Source: Enterococcus devriesei (GTDB lineage Bacteria > Bacillota > Bacilli > Lactobacillales > Enterococcaceae). Taken from it: a DNA stretch of 64,000 bases. The notes under the pieces are model-generated. The model ran no database searches. It saw only the letters and a list, made by a program, of their open reading frames with translations, and had not been told where the DNA came from. Position 1 is the stretch's first letter, and each line of letters begins with the position of its first letter. The translations under genes were made by a program, and so were the position numbers. Positions 27,183 through 36,206 of this stretch are shown here, piece after piece. The stretch is from assembly GCF_001885905.1 (NCBI RefSeq), contig NZ_JXKM01000006.1, forward strand, positions 124,001-188,000, in the 5' to 3' direction.

Positions 27183-28454
27183 TTATTCTACATCGAAATT
27201 TGGTTGACGATCAAGGACCCGCAAGAATGGGTACCAAATCAAGCCAACGATAATGAAATCAATGACTTGTAACGCACCGCCTAGCCAAGAGTTGGTCGCT
27301 AAAATACCACTGGCGATAATCGGAACCGTCCAAGGAACGGAGACTCCGGTTGGCGGCGGCACGATGCCGGCTGCCATAACTAAATAATTCAAGGTGGTGA
27401 CAACTAAGGGCGCGATGATCCATGGAATCATAATCGTCGCGTTCAAAACGATCGGTAAGCCAAAGATCGCCGGTTCATTGACGTTGAAGATCCCCGGCGC
27501 TAAAGCTAACCGACCAACATCGCGGTATTGTTTTTTCTTCAAAACAAAAGCCATCAACAACACAACAGCCAAGGTCATGCCGGAACCGCCTAGACCGACT
27601 GTGAACGTTTCCATAAAAGGTTTTGTAATAATATGAGGCAATGGGTTTCCGGCTTTATAAGCTTCTAAGTTATCTAGCATCAAGGTATTCCAAATCGGGT
27701 CCATTACAGAATTGACGATGATTTGACCATGAAGTCCAAAGAACCATAGAAATTGAACAAAAAAGAGCGCTAATAAGGTTGCTGGCAAGCCACTGCCAAG
27801 ACCAGTCAAAGGTTTTTGGATCACTTCATAGATTACATCATGTAGATTGACGTGGAAAACCCCGGTCATAAGTGCATTAATCAATAAGAAAACAGTCAAA
27901 GTCAACACAGCAGGAATCAAAGCCGCAAATGATTTTGTAACTGCTGGCGGAACTCCGTCCGGCATTTTAATCTGCCATCCTTTTTTAGTGACGCGACAAT
28001 AAATTTCCGCAGCTATAAAGGCGGCGATCATTCCGATGAACATCCCTTTAGCCCCTAAGCGGTCTAAAGATAAGACTCCGCTGATGTCTTCGCCATTTTC
28101 TAAAGTCATGACGAAGGGCGTCAAGATCAAGAAACTGGCCAATGATACAGCGCCACCGAAAATTCCTTCTACTTCATACGATTCAGATAAATAATAGCCA
28201 ATGCCAAATGTGACGAATACGGACATGATGCTCATCGTAGCATTTTGTCCATTACCGAAAAGATTCGTTAAAATGCCTTTCGTCGCATCATTGAAAAAGG
28301 GCAGATTATTAATAACAACAACGATCGAACCAAACATGGTCAGCGGGAATGATAACATGAAAGCGTCTCTAAGTACCATCAAGTAACGATTTTGCCCAAG
28401 CTTATTGGCTAAAGGCATGATTTTTTCCGCTAGTTTATCCATAAACCCATTCAT
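27183..28454 (-). CDS. PTS EIIC permease, cellobiose/lactose family
   Basis: This 423-aa membrane permease of the Lac/Cel EIIC family begins at ATG 28454, 7 nt after GAGGTG. About ten helices are visible; the family segment GIFNVNEPAIFGLPIVLN carries the conserved NEP of the sugar site. It imports a beta-glucoside while an EIIB/EIIA pair phosphorylates it. No EIIA or EIIB gene is next to it, so these must be shared from elsewhere. It is divergently transcribed from the GH1 enzyme. Confidence 0.9.
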   Translation of the reverse strand: MNGFMDKLAEKIMPLANKLGQNRYLMVLRDAFMLSFPLTMFGSIVVVINNLPFFNDATKGILTNLFGNGQNATMSIMSVFVTFGIGYYLSESYEVEGIFGGAVSLASFLILTPFVMTLENGEDISGVLSLDRLGAKGMFIGMIAAFIAAEIYCRVTKKGWQIKMPDGVPPAVTKSFAALIPAVLTLTVFLLINALMTGVFHVNLHDVIYEVIQKPLTGLGSGLPATLLALFFVQFLWFFGLHGQIIVNSVMDPIWNTLMLDNLEAYKAGNPLPHIITKPFMETFTVGLGGSGMTLAVVLLMAFVLKKKQYRDVGRLALAPGIFNVNEPAIFGLPIVLNATIMIPWIIAPLVVTTLNYLVMAAGIVPPPTGVSVPWTVPIIASGILATNSWLGGALQVIDFIIVGLIWYPFLRVLDRQPNFDVE

Positions 28455-28476
28455 TTTCTTCACCTCTATATTTTTT

Positions 28477-28490
28477 TGTAATCGATTACG
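28477..28490. promoter_or_regulatory. cre box in the PTS-bgl divergent region
   Basis: TGTAATCGATTACG matches 13 of 14 cre positions. It lies just upstream of the PTS start codon, inside the transcribed leader. Confidence 0.75.
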
Positions 28491-28516
28491 AGTTTAATTT
28501 AGCACGATTTTTTAAC

Positions 28517-28571
28517 TATGTCTAGTCATTTATTTTTAATGATTGATTTTTATTTTTAAATTGTTTATCAT
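28517..28571. promoter_or_regulatory. Divergent promoters with GntR-type operator
   Basis: Plus strand: TTGATT (28543-28548) and TATCAT (28566-28571), 17 bp apart, serve the GH1 gene. Minus strand: TAGACA and TAAATT, 17 bp apart, serve the PTS gene. The near-palindrome ATGTCTAGTCAT at 28518-28529 covers the minus -35 box and probably binds the GntR regulator. Confidence 0.7.
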
Positions 28572-28600
28572 GGTGATGAAAGAATAGGAGGATGAGAAAA

Positions 28601-30001
28601 ATGAAGTATACATTTCCAGAAAATTTTTGGTGGGGCTCTTCTGCAAGCGGGCCGCAAACAGAAGGTCGCTTCGACGATGACGGTAAAGGAGAAAATATTT
28701 GGGATCATTGGTACCATGAAGAACCGGAAAAATTCTTTGACCAAGTAGGTCCAGACAAAACTTCACGGGTCTATCAGAAGTATCAAGAAGATATTCAATT
28801 AATGAAACAGATTGGGCATAATTCTTTTCGCAGCTCAATCCAGTGGAGCCGACTGATTCCCGATGGAACAGGCGAGGTGAATCCTAAAGCTGTCACATTT
28901 TACAACGATTATATCGATGAACTGCTCGCTAATGATATCGAACCTTTTTTGAATCTCTATCATTTTGATATGCCGATGGCTTTGCAAGAAATCGGCGGTT
29001 GGACCAATCGTAAGACAGTCGATGCATATGTGAGCTATGCTAAGACCTGCTTCAAATTATTCGGCGACCGCGTAAAAAAATGGTTCACCCATAATGAACC
29101 GATTGTGCCAGTTGAAGGCGGCTATTTGTATCAATTCCATTACCCAAATCAGATTAGCTTTAAAGAAGCGGTCGCAGTGGGCTATCACGAAAATATGGCC
29201 AGTGCAAAGGCGATCAAAGCCTATCATGAAATGAACTTAGGCGGCGAGATTGGAATTATTTTAAATTTGACACCAAGCTATCCGCGAGATGAGCAAAATT
29301 CGGCGGACGTCAAGGCCGCAGAAATGGCCGATGTCTTTTTTAATCGTTCTTTTTTAGACCCGGCCATCAAAGGTGAATTTCCCCAAGCATTAATTGAGGT
29401 AGTCAAGGAATTGGACATTTTACCAGATATCCAAGAGGGCGATCTGGAGCTGATCAAAAATAATACCGTGGATCTCTTAGGCATCAATTATTACCAGCCG
29501 CGCCGGATCAAGGCCAAAGAAACACCGATCGATCATACTCACGGACCAATGCCAGATGATTATTTCGATTATTATGATCTGCCAGGCAAGAAAATCAATC
29601 CTTATCGCGGGTGGGAAATCTATGAAAAGGGCATCTATGATATTTTAACCAATACGCGGGAAAATTATGGAAACATTCGCTGCTTTATTTCCGAAAATGG
29701 GATGGGGGTTGAAGGGGAAGAACGCTACATCAATGCTGAGGGTCAGATCGATGATGATTACCGAATCGAGTTCGTAACCGAGCATCTGAAATATGTCCAC
29801 CAAGCGATCCAAGAAGGCACCAACTGTTTGGGCTATCATATGTGGACTTGCATGGATAACTGGTCGTGGACCAATGCTTACAAAAATCGCTATGGCTTTA
29901 TCTCTGTGGATATCAAAAATGAAGGCAAACGAACCATCAAAAAATCAGGTCATTGGTTTAAAACGGTTGCTGATAATAATGGGTTTATAATAGAAGAATA
30001 G
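28601..30001 (+). CDS. 6-Phospho-beta-glucosidase (GH1)
   Basis: This 466-aa GH1 enzyme splits the phosphorylated beta-glucoside delivered by the PTS into glucose 6-phosphate and an aglycone or glucose. The acid/base Glu is in THNEPIVP and the nucleophile in ISENGMG. Start is ATG 28601, because AGGAGG directly abuts the earlier ATG at 28592. The divergent PTS gene, shared operator and cre box make one regulated unit. The exact sugar (cellobiose, gentiobiose or a plant glucoside) is not shown. Confidence 0.93.
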   Translation: MKYTFPENFWWGSSASGPQTEGRFDDDGKGENIWDHWYHEEPEKFFDQVGPDKTSRVYQKYQEDIQLMKQIGHNSFRSSIQWSRLIPDGTGEVNPKAVTFYNDYIDELLANDIEPFLNLYHFDMPMALQEIGGWTNRKTVDAYVSYAKTCFKLFGDRVKKWFTHNEPIVPVEGGYLYQFHYPNQISFKEAVAVGYHENMASAKAIKAYHEMNLGGEIGIILNLTPSYPRDEQNSADVKAAEMADVFFNRSFLDPAIKGEFPQALIEVVKELDILPDIQEGDLELIKNNTVDLLGINYYQPRRIKAKETPIDHTHGPMPDDYFDYYDLPGKKINPYRGWEIYEKGIYDILTNTRENYGNIRCFISENGMGVEGEERYINAEGQIDDDYRIEFVTEHLKYVHQAIQEGTNCLGYHMWTCMDNWSWTNAYKNRYGFISVDIKNEGKRTIKKSGHWFKTVADNNGFIIEE

Positions 30002-30002
30002 A

Positions 30003-30050
30003 AAAACAAACGGCGAAGGCAACCTTTTGATTGTCTTCGCCGTTTGTTTT
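30003..30050. terminator. Bidirectional terminator
   Basis: AAACGGCGAAG..AA pairs with TT..CTTCGCCGTTT, with A-run and T-run flanks. Confidence 0.9.
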
Positions 30051-30051
30051 A

Positions 30052-30261
30052 CTATTTATCCAAGTTTTCTTTCTCAAAGGATCGGTAATTGGCTTGCTGC
30101 TGATTTTGATAGTCGATCAAAAATGTTTCAAAGGTTTCATAGTACTCAGGAAAATCGTTGCGATCATCTTCCCATAACGTGAGTGCTTCGCGAGTGAAGT
30201 TGGTTTTCAAATCGGCTTCGGATAAGATCAGACCGGTTTGTTGGTTTTTATAAAGTTTCAT
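30052..30261 (-). CDS. Small acidic protein of 69 aa, unknown
   Basis: This short hydrophilic protein begins MKLYKNQQTGLILSEADL at ATG 30261, 7 nt after GGAGGG. It is rich in Glu, Asp and Gln, without signal or membrane segment. I do not recognise the family. Good initiation signals and a shared terminator support it as a real gene. It lies convergent to the GH1 gene and divergent from the DapL-like gene, with no operon partner. Confidence 0.65.
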   Translation of the reverse strand: MKLYKNQQTGLILSEADLKTNFTREALTLWEDDRNDFPEYYETFETFLIDYQNQQQANYRSFEKENLDK

Positions 30262-30461
30262 CGTATGTCCCTCCAAAAGAATTTCACTTAAAGTGTACTG
30301 CTGTTAAGGCAGATTAAAAAGGAAAAGAACTTCCTGTTCGATTTTCTGAAATTCGACAAATAATTATGAAAACAAATTAATGACCTCAGCGACTTTCTGT
30401 ACTATAATATGAGAAACTATCAATGGTTTTTTAATCAAATGAACATAATTATAAGCTGGAA

Positions 30462-31637
30462 ATGAGTGAGACGATGATTGATACGAAGGTCAAAGAGTTG
30501 GAAGAATTAGTCACGACGATGCGTCGTGAGCTACATCAGATGCCGGAATTAGGTTTAGAGGAAGTGCGGACAGCGGCTTATATTCGCGAAAAATTACGAT
30601 CATTCGGTGTCACCGAGACTTATGAGGTGTTAGGAACTGGCACGATTGCCGTTCTCCGGGGCGAAAAGGCTGGGAAGACGTTGGCCTTTCGCACAGACAT
30701 CGATGCATTGCCGGTAGAGGAACAAACAGGGTATGATTTTGCCTCAAAGACACCGGGAAAAATGCACGCCTGCGGGCACGATGGTCACATGGCGACCTTG
30801 CTTGGCTTTATCGCGTATCTTCATCGACATCCTGAAGCGCTTCAAGGGACGTTGGTCTTTGTTTTCCAACCGGCGGAAGAAGGTCCGGGTGGGGCGGAGC
30901 TGATTATGAAGGCTGGCATTTTACAAAAACTAGGGGTTGAAGAAATCGTCGGACTCCACGTCTTTCCTGATTTACCAACGGGGAAAATTGCTTGTCGGCC
31001 GGGCCCAATGATGGCTCGAAATGCGGAAGTAACGATCACGATCAAAGGCGTCAGCACACATGGGGCTCAGCCGCAATTAGGCGAAGATGCCATCGTGGCG
31101 GCCGGCGGTGTGATCTCTGGATTAAATAGTATTTTAGCTAGAAACATTAGCCCATTAGACAATGTCGTTTTAACCTTTGGTACGATCCACGGTGGCGAAG
31201 CGATGAATATCGTCGCCAAAGAGGTCGTTTTGCATGGCACGATGCGGGCTTTTGATGACAAGGTATATGATGAGGTCGTACGGCGGGTGGAATTATTAGC
31301 CGGTGAAATTGCTAAAGGCTACGGCTGTGAAGCAGAAGTCATCTTCAATCATATGTATCGGGTCGTAGATAATGACGCTGAAATGGTCACTGTCTTGGAA
31401 CAGGTCGCTGCTGATTATTATGACGAGACACCACCGTATTTGATTGCGGAAGACTTTTCTTGGTATCAGCAAGAAATCCCTGGCATGTTTTTCTTCTTAG
31501 GAATTCGCGATGAAGCTAAGGGCTACACTTATCCACTTCATAGTGGAAAAATGAAATTTGATGAAGTGAATTTATTATTAGGCATCCAAACCTATGTCAA
31601 TCTGATTGCTGGTTTGAACGAAAATAGAGGGGGCTAA
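30462..31637 (+). CDS. dapL: N-acetyldiaminopimelate deacetylase (DapL/YkuR-like, M20D)
   Basis: This M20-family enzyme of about 391 aa probably removes acetate from N-acetyl-LL-diaminopimelate. Metal motifs are ACGHDGHMA and FQPAEEGPGG. The family also contains hippurate and N-acyl amino acid hydrolases, so the assignment rests on context: lysA starts 2 nt downstream, dapF follows, and an acetyl-type dapD is nearby. Start may be ATG 30462 or 30474; neither has a strong Shine-Dalgarno. The N-acetyl-DAP aminotransferase is not in the window. Confidence 0.82.
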   Translation: MSETMIDTKVKELEELVTTMRRELHQMPELGLEEVRTAAYIREKLRSFGVTETYEVLGTGTIAVLRGEKAGKTLAFRTDIDALPVEEQTGYDFASKTPGKMHACGHDGHMATLLGFIAYLHRHPEALQGTLVFVFQPAEEGPGGAELIMKAGILQKLGVEEIVGLHVFPDLPTGKIACRPGPMMARNAEVTITIKGVSTHGAQPQLGEDAIVAAGGVISGLNSILARNISPLDNVVLTFGTIHGGEAMNIVAKEVVLHGTMRAFDDKVYDEVVRRVELLAGEIAKGYGCEAEVIFNHMYRVVDNDAEMVTVLEQVAADYYDETPPYLIAEDFSWYQQEIPGMFFFLGIRDEAKGYTYPLHSGKMKFDEVNLLLGIQTYVNLIAGLNENRGG

Positions 31638-31639
31638 TT

Positions 31640-32938
31640 ATGGAATTTGAAACAAAGAATGGGCACTTGATCTGGGATGGCTGCGATACCGTCGCTTTAG
31701 CAGAAAAATTCGGCACACCGCTGTATGTTTTTTCCCAAACAATGATCGAAGAGAAATGTCAGGAGCTGCAACGTGACTTTGTTGAAAAGTATGACAAGGT
31801 TCGTGTGGCCTTTGCTAGTAAAGCCTTCTCGACTTTGGCCATGCTGAAGATCATTCAGCAGCAAGGGTTTTCGTTAGATGTCGTGTCAGATGGCGAATTG
31901 TATACCGCGATCAAAGCAGATTTCCCAGCGGAGCAGATCGAGATGAATGGCAATAATAAATCGATTGAAGAATTAGAAATGGCGATCGATTACGGCGTTG
32001 GACGAATCATTGTCGACAGTTTGCAGGAAGTAGATTTGATTGCGGCGATCGCCAAAGAAAAGCAAAAAGTCGTCAACATTTTGTTTCGGATCACACCCGA
32101 AGTCAATGTTACCACTCATTCTTTTATTTCCACCGGCCAAAAGGATTCCAAATTCGGGATTCCAATTGACGAAGAAATTTTATTTCCGCAAATAAAAAAA
32201 GCAATCGACACACCCGAAGTGAATTTTTTAGGCTTTCATTTTCACGTAGGCAGCCAGCTGTTTGATAATCAAGCTCACTTGGCGGCGGTGGGGATTGCTC
32301 TGGATTTAGTCAAAATGGTCAAAGAACGTTATAACTATGTGATTGAGGAGCTGAATTTCGGTGGCGGCTTTGGGGTGCGTTATACCGATGCGGATCAGCC
32401 GAAGCCGTTCAGCTATTTCACGGATCCAATGATGAAGGTTGTCTTAGCTTTTTGCGAAAAAGAAAGTTATCCTCAACCGGCAGTGGTGATCGAGCCGGGC
32501 CGCAGTATTGTGGCTGAAGCGGGAATCAGTTTGCATACTATCGGTGCAATCAAAGAACTGCCGGGCTTGCGGAAATATGTCAGTATCGACGGCGGGATGA
32601 CGGATAATATTCGACCGGGCTTGTACCAAGCGGAGTATACCGGCGTTTTAGCCAATCAAGCCGATCAACCAGCGACAGAAACGGTCACTGTTTCCGGCAA
32701 AGCCTGTGAAAGTACCGATATTTTAGTCAAAGATATCCAGCTGCCTAAGGTTGAAGCGGGGGATATTTTCGCTACCTTCTCAACGGGAGCATACGGCTAT
32801 TCAATGGCCAATAACTATAATAAATTGGCGATTCCAGCGGTGGTTTTAACCAAAGCCGGTAAGGCGGAAGTCATCGTCAAACGTCAAAGTTTAGATCAAA
32901 TCATCCAAAATGAAGTGATCCCGGATTTTTTACAGTAA
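31640..32938 (+). CDS. lysA: Diaminopimelate decarboxylase
   Basis: LysA converts meso-diaminopimelate to L-lysine with PLP, the last step of the pathway. The 432-aa protein has an N-terminal PLP barrel (Lys in FASKAFST; HFHVGSQ) and a C-terminal beta domain with ACESTD and GAYGYSMANNYN. It begins 2 nt after the deacetylase stop. The presence of lysA and dapF fits a Lys-type peptidoglycan made from endogenous lysine. Confidence 0.95.
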   Translation: MEFETKNGHLIWDGCDTVALAEKFGTPLYVFSQTMIEEKCQELQRDFVEKYDKVRVAFASKAFSTLAMLKIIQQQGFSLDVVSDGELYTAIKADFPAEQIEMNGNNKSIEELEMAIDYGVGRIIVDSLQEVDLIAAIAKEKQKVVNILFRITPEVNVTTHSFISTGQKDSKFGIPIDEEILFPQIKKAIDTPEVNFLGFHFHVGSQLFDNQAHLAAVGIALDLVKMVKERYNYVIEELNFGGGFGVRYTDADQPKPFSYFTDPMMKVVLAFCEKESYPQPAVVIEPGRSIVAEAGISLHTIGAIKELPGLRKYVSIDGGMTDNIRPGLYQAEYTGVLANQADQPATETVTVSGKACESTDILVKDIQLPKVEAGDIFATFSTGAYGYSMANNYNKLAIPAVVLTKAGKAEVIVKRQSLDQIIQNEVIPDFLQ

Positions 32939-32959
32939 AAATTGAAATGAGGGTATGAA

Positions 32960-33793
32960 ATGGAGATTCCTTTTTATAAAATGCAAGGAGCAGGCAATGA
33001 TTTCATTTTAATCGACAATCAAGCTTTGCAATTTTCTACGGAAGTACTAACTAAATTTGCTGCTCGCGTCTGTACTCGTCGCGTCTCAGTCGGTGCGGAT
33101 ACCGTGATCGTGATTGAAGCATCACGCGGGACGGGGGATTTTTATGCTCGCTTCTTCAACGCTGACGGATCTGAGGCAGAAATGTGCGGGAACGGCGCTC
33201 GCTGTGTCGCCCGCTATGCCTATGAACAAGGCTTGGCTGATGAAAAAATGGTGATTGAAACGATTGCCGGCAATGTCCCAGCAGAGCGAATCAATACTAG
33301 AACATATCGCGTACAGCTAAATTCGCCAACGGTTTTTGAAGCGGATAAAAAAATCCAAGTCGATGGCAAAGAGCTAACCGTTGATTATGTCGAACTAGGC
33401 GACCCTGGAATTCCTCATCTAGTTGTCCATCAGCCGGACTTAGCCATGACGGAGCTCGAAACCATTTTTGATTTAGCCCGGAAGCTACGTAACCATCCAG
33501 CGTTTGAAAAGGGGGCAAATGTCAATTTTTATGACATCCTTTCTGATCAAACGGTCGTGGAACGGACGTATGAGCGAGGAGTGGAGGATTTCACCTTAGC
33601 TTGTGGAACTGGAACAGGCTCGACTGCTTATGTCTTAAACAAAAAAGAATTGACTCAAGTAAACCCAGTCACCATCGAAGTACTAGGCGGTGCATTGCAA
33701 GTTGAAGTCGTGGCTGAAGAACTTTATTTGATCGGTGATACCAATATGGTGGCTGCCGGCACGATTTTGGATGATGATTTGTTCTTAGATTAA
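32960..33793 (+). CDS. dapF: Diaminopimelate epimerase
   Basis: This 277-aa cofactor-independent epimerase interconverts LL- and meso-diaminopimelate using two cysteines. Cys76 is in EMCGNGARC and Cys215 in ACGTGTGS; both are present. The N-terminus MQGAGNDFILID is typical. It ends the deacetylase-lysA-dapF operon. Placement after lysA is unusual in pathway order but does not affect function. Confidence 0.95.
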   Translation: MEIPFYKMQGAGNDFILIDNQALQFSTEVLTKFAARVCTRRVSVGADTVIVIEASRGTGDFYARFFNADGSEAEMCGNGARCVARYAYEQGLADEKMVIETIAGNVPAERINTRTYRVQLNSPTVFEADKKIQVDGKELTVDYVELGDPGIPHLVVHQPDLAMTELETIFDLARKLRNHPAFEKGANVNFYDILSDQTVVERTYERGVEDFTLACGTGTGSTAYVLNKKELTQVNPVTIEVLGGALQVEVVAEELYLIGDTNMVAAGTILDDDLFLD

Positions 33794-33800
33794 ACATTTG

Positions 33801-33838
33801 AAAAAGATGCTTACTAGAATTTTGCAAGCATCTTTTTT
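33801..33838 (+). terminator. Terminator of the lysA-dapF operon
   Basis: AAAAGATGCTT pairs with AAGCATCTTTT, followed by T residues. Confidence 0.9.
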
Positions 33839-33911
33839 AGCCAATAATCGTTATTGACGTCGTATCTCACAAAACTTATCATAAAAAAAGAACTAGTTTT
33901 AGGAGGACAAA

Positions 33912-34811
33912 ATGAAAAAATTTAAGAAGATGGTGGCGATCGAACCAACGAAGCTGCTGCCAGAGTGGGATCAAAAATTGAAAGAGTATGCGGAAGAAGC
34001 GATTTTTTACACTGATATCCCGCAAGATGCTCAAACGATCATCGAGCGGATTGGCGACACGGATTGCGTGATGCTGAGCTTTACTAGTTTTATTGATCGT
34101 CAAGTGTTGGATGCTTGTCCGAATATTCGCTACATTGGAATTTGCGCCAGTTTGTATGCGCCGGAAAATGCCAACGTCGATATTTTGTATGCCAATGAAA
34201 AGGGTATCGTAGTGACCGGCGTGCGGGATTATGGTGATGAAGGCGTCAAGGAATATGCGATTAGTGAGCTGGTCCGTCTGCTGCAAGGACGGGGGCCCGC
34301 GATGTGGAAAGAGGAGCCGTTGGAATTGACGGATGTCAAAGTTGGGATTATTGGTATGGGAACGGTAGGCAGCTTACTTGCCAGAACAATGGATTTTTTT
34401 GGAATGGATGTGAATTATTTCAGCCGAACTCGCAAACCTGAGCTTGAAAAGGAATTGGGCATGGATTATTTGCCGCTAGCTGAGTTATTAGGAAACGTTG
34501 ATATATTGATTACTTGTTTGAATAAAAATGTGGTGCTACTTGATGAAGCGGCTTTTGCAACATTCGGTAATGGAAAAATTTTGATGAATGTCTCGATCGC
34601 GCCTTCACATGAGGTATCAGCTTTGAAAAACTGGTTAGCGCAACCGGGAAATTTTGCTTTCAGCGATACGGAAGCTGGGTTAGGTGCAGAAGTGATTGAT
34701 TTACCAAATGCTTTCACGGGGAAAATCAACGCGGGCTTGACGTCACTGGCTAAAGTGCGGTTGGCGCAAAAAGTAATAAAAAACATCGAAGTCTTTCAAA
34801 CTAAAGGATAA
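33912..34811 (+). CDS. D-2-hydroxyacid dehydrogenase-like protein lacking expected catalytic residues
   Basis: This 299-aa protein has the NAD-binding half of D-isomer 2-hydroxyacid dehydrogenases (GIIGMGTVGSLLA at about residues 145-157). The usual catalytic Arg after the sixth strand is absent (LMNVSIAPSHEV), and no C-terminal proton-relay His is found, although DTEAG near the expected Glu is kept. It may be a non-catalytic binding protein or act by a different mechanism. AGGAGG precedes the ATG. It is a separate transcription unit behind dapF. Confidence 0.7.
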   Translation: MKKFKKMVAIEPTKLLPEWDQKLKEYAEEAIFYTDIPQDAQTIIERIGDTDCVMLSFTSFIDRQVLDACPNIRYIGICASLYAPENANVDILYANEKGIVVTGVRDYGDEGVKEYAISELVRLLQGRGPAMWKEEPLELTDVKVGIIGMGTVGSLLARTMDFFGMDVNYFSRTRKPELEKELGMDYLPLAELLGNVDILITCLNKNVVLLDEAAFATFGNGKILMNVSIAPSHEVSALKNWLAQPGNFAFSDTEAGLGAEVIDLPNAFTGKINAGLTSLAKVRLAQKVIKNIEVFQTKG

Positions 34812-34913
34812 ATAATTCAATTGAGTTCCCAACTAAATGTTATGAGATGTTACACACTTTGTTTCTTTTTCAAAATTATTTTTATTCCGTGTAATATAAC
34901 CTTACATGTGTTA

Positions 34914-34942
34914 TTGCTTTTTTAATTGAGACCCGCTATGAT
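34914..34942 (+). promoter_or_regulatory. Promoter for the 58-aa ORF
   Basis: TTGCTT and TATGAT are 17 bp apart, about 45 nt ahead of the ATG at 34986. Confidence 0.5.
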
Positions 34943-34985
34943 TAAAAAAAGCTGCTATGTATGAGAACACGTCGATTAAAAAGAA

Positions 34986-35162
34986 ATGGGGAAAGCACTG
35001 GAGTATCGTTATATCGTGCAGGTAGAAACATTGGTGGGAGAGCGGATAGAAGAATATTTCAAGACCTATCGCGAAGCATTGTGCTGTGCGACCAATTACG
35101 AACGGGTCAAAATGAGTAAGATTTTAAAGTTGGGCGAATTAGTCAACGAATTTAATTATTAA
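34986..35162 (+). CDS. Small protein of 58 aa, unknown
   Basis: The ORF ATG 34986 to TAA 35162 encodes a 58-aa protein starting MGKALEYRYIVQVETLVG and containing a Cys-Cys pair. It has no signal or membrane segment. A plausible promoter upstream and a terminator touching its stop codon support it. The Shine-Dalgarno is poor (AAAAAG), the main doubt. No family is recognised. Confidence 0.55.
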   Translation: MGKALEYRYIVQVETLVGERIEEYFKTYREALCCATNYERVKMSKILKLGELVNEFNY

Positions 35163-35198
35163 TAAAAAAGGATCCGCTTACGAGCGAATCCTTTTTTT
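35163..35198. terminator. Bidirectional terminator
   Basis: AAAAAGGAT.CGCT pairs with AGCG.ATCCTTTTT. It serves the 58-aa ORF and rarD. Confidence 0.88.
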
Positions 35199-36071
35199 AT
35201 GGCGTGTGTCAATTAGGTTGCCAACGACAAAAATAATGATTCCTAGCCAAATAAAGGCGAAAGCAATAAATTGCGGTAACTGATAAGGTTCATGAAATAG
35301 GAAGATCGCCATAATTAGCATAATCGTAGGGTTGATGTATTGTAAAAAGCCGATCGTGATATAGGATAATTTTTTTACCGCGGTAGCGAATAGTAATAAG
35401 GGAATCGCTGTTACGATCCCAGCCCCCATCAGCAGCAGATTTGTCGTCAATGAATAATTCATGAAGCCTACATCTGACAAGAAAAATAAATAGATTAAGC
35501 CGATTGGTGCAATGATCAATGTCTCTAAGGTGATGCTGGTCGCCGCACTTAAATTCAGCTGTTTCTTAGTTAAGCCGTAGAGACAAAAGCTCGTAGCTAG
35601 CAGCAGCGAGTTGATAGGGAAGACGCCAGTTTGAATCGTTAGTAAAACGACGCCGGTCAATGCGGCCAGACTCGCTAGCTTGGCTTGTCTTGATAAAGGT
35701 TCTTTCAGATAAAAGGCGCCGGCTAAAACATTTAACAACGGATTGATGTAATAGCCTAGGCTGGCTTGCTGGACTTGACCGATGGATACGGTGTAAATAA
35801 AGACACCCCAGTTGATTGAAATCAGAAAAGCGGCTGAAATAATCGCGATGGTGTGGCGCCGACTTTTTAGCAACTCTTTGACTTCTTGAATGAATAGCGG
35901 AATTTTTTTTAAAGCGATTAAGTAGAGCGTCATAAAAATCAATGACCAAAAAATCCGATAAAACAACACATCCACCGAACCGACTTCGCCTAATAATTTC
36001 CAATAAAGGGGTAGGATGCCCCAAATGATATAAGCGCTGAAGCCATATAACAATCCCGAATCTTTTTTCAT
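35178..36071 (-). CDS. rarD: RarD-type EamA-family permease
   Basis: This 297-aa protein has ten predicted helices arranged as two EamA halves. It starts MKKDSGLLYGFSAYIIWGILPLYWK, which is characteristic of RarD (DMT superfamily). The ATG at 36071 follows GGAGGG; the frame opens 15 nt earlier. RarD proteins are named after chloramphenicol sensitivity in E. coli, but their substrate is not established. It stands alone here. Confidence 0.88.
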   Translation of the reverse strand: MKKDSGLLYGFSAYIIWGILPLYWKLLGEVGSVDVLFYRIFWSLIFMTLYLIALKKIPLFIQEVKELLKSRRHTIAIISAAFLISINWGVFIYTVSIGQVQQASLGYYINPLLNVLAGAFYLKEPLSRQAKLASLAALTGVVLLTIQTGVFPINSLLLATSFCLYGLTKKQLNLSAATSITLETLIIAPIGLIYLFFLSDVGFMNYSLTTNLLLMGAGIVTAIPLLLFATAVKKLSYITIGFLQYINPTIMLIMAIFLFHEPYQLPQFIAFAFIWLGIIIFVVGNLIDTRHKKRIRS

Positions 36072-36157
36072 TTTGCCCTCCTTCAAGCATGAATGCCATG
36101 CACTATATTCAATGTCGTGTGTTCATTCTAACATAAATGGATTCTCTCTTTGAGCAA

Positions 36158-36194
36158 AATAAAAACTTCTCTGCCGTAAGTGACAGAGAAGTTG
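36158..36194 (-). terminator. Terminator of galM-galK
   Basis: AACTTCTCTG pairs with CAGAGAAGTT; the minus-strand continuation is TTTTTATTTT. Confidence 0.88.
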
Positions 36195-36206
36195 CGAGAA
36201 CAATTT

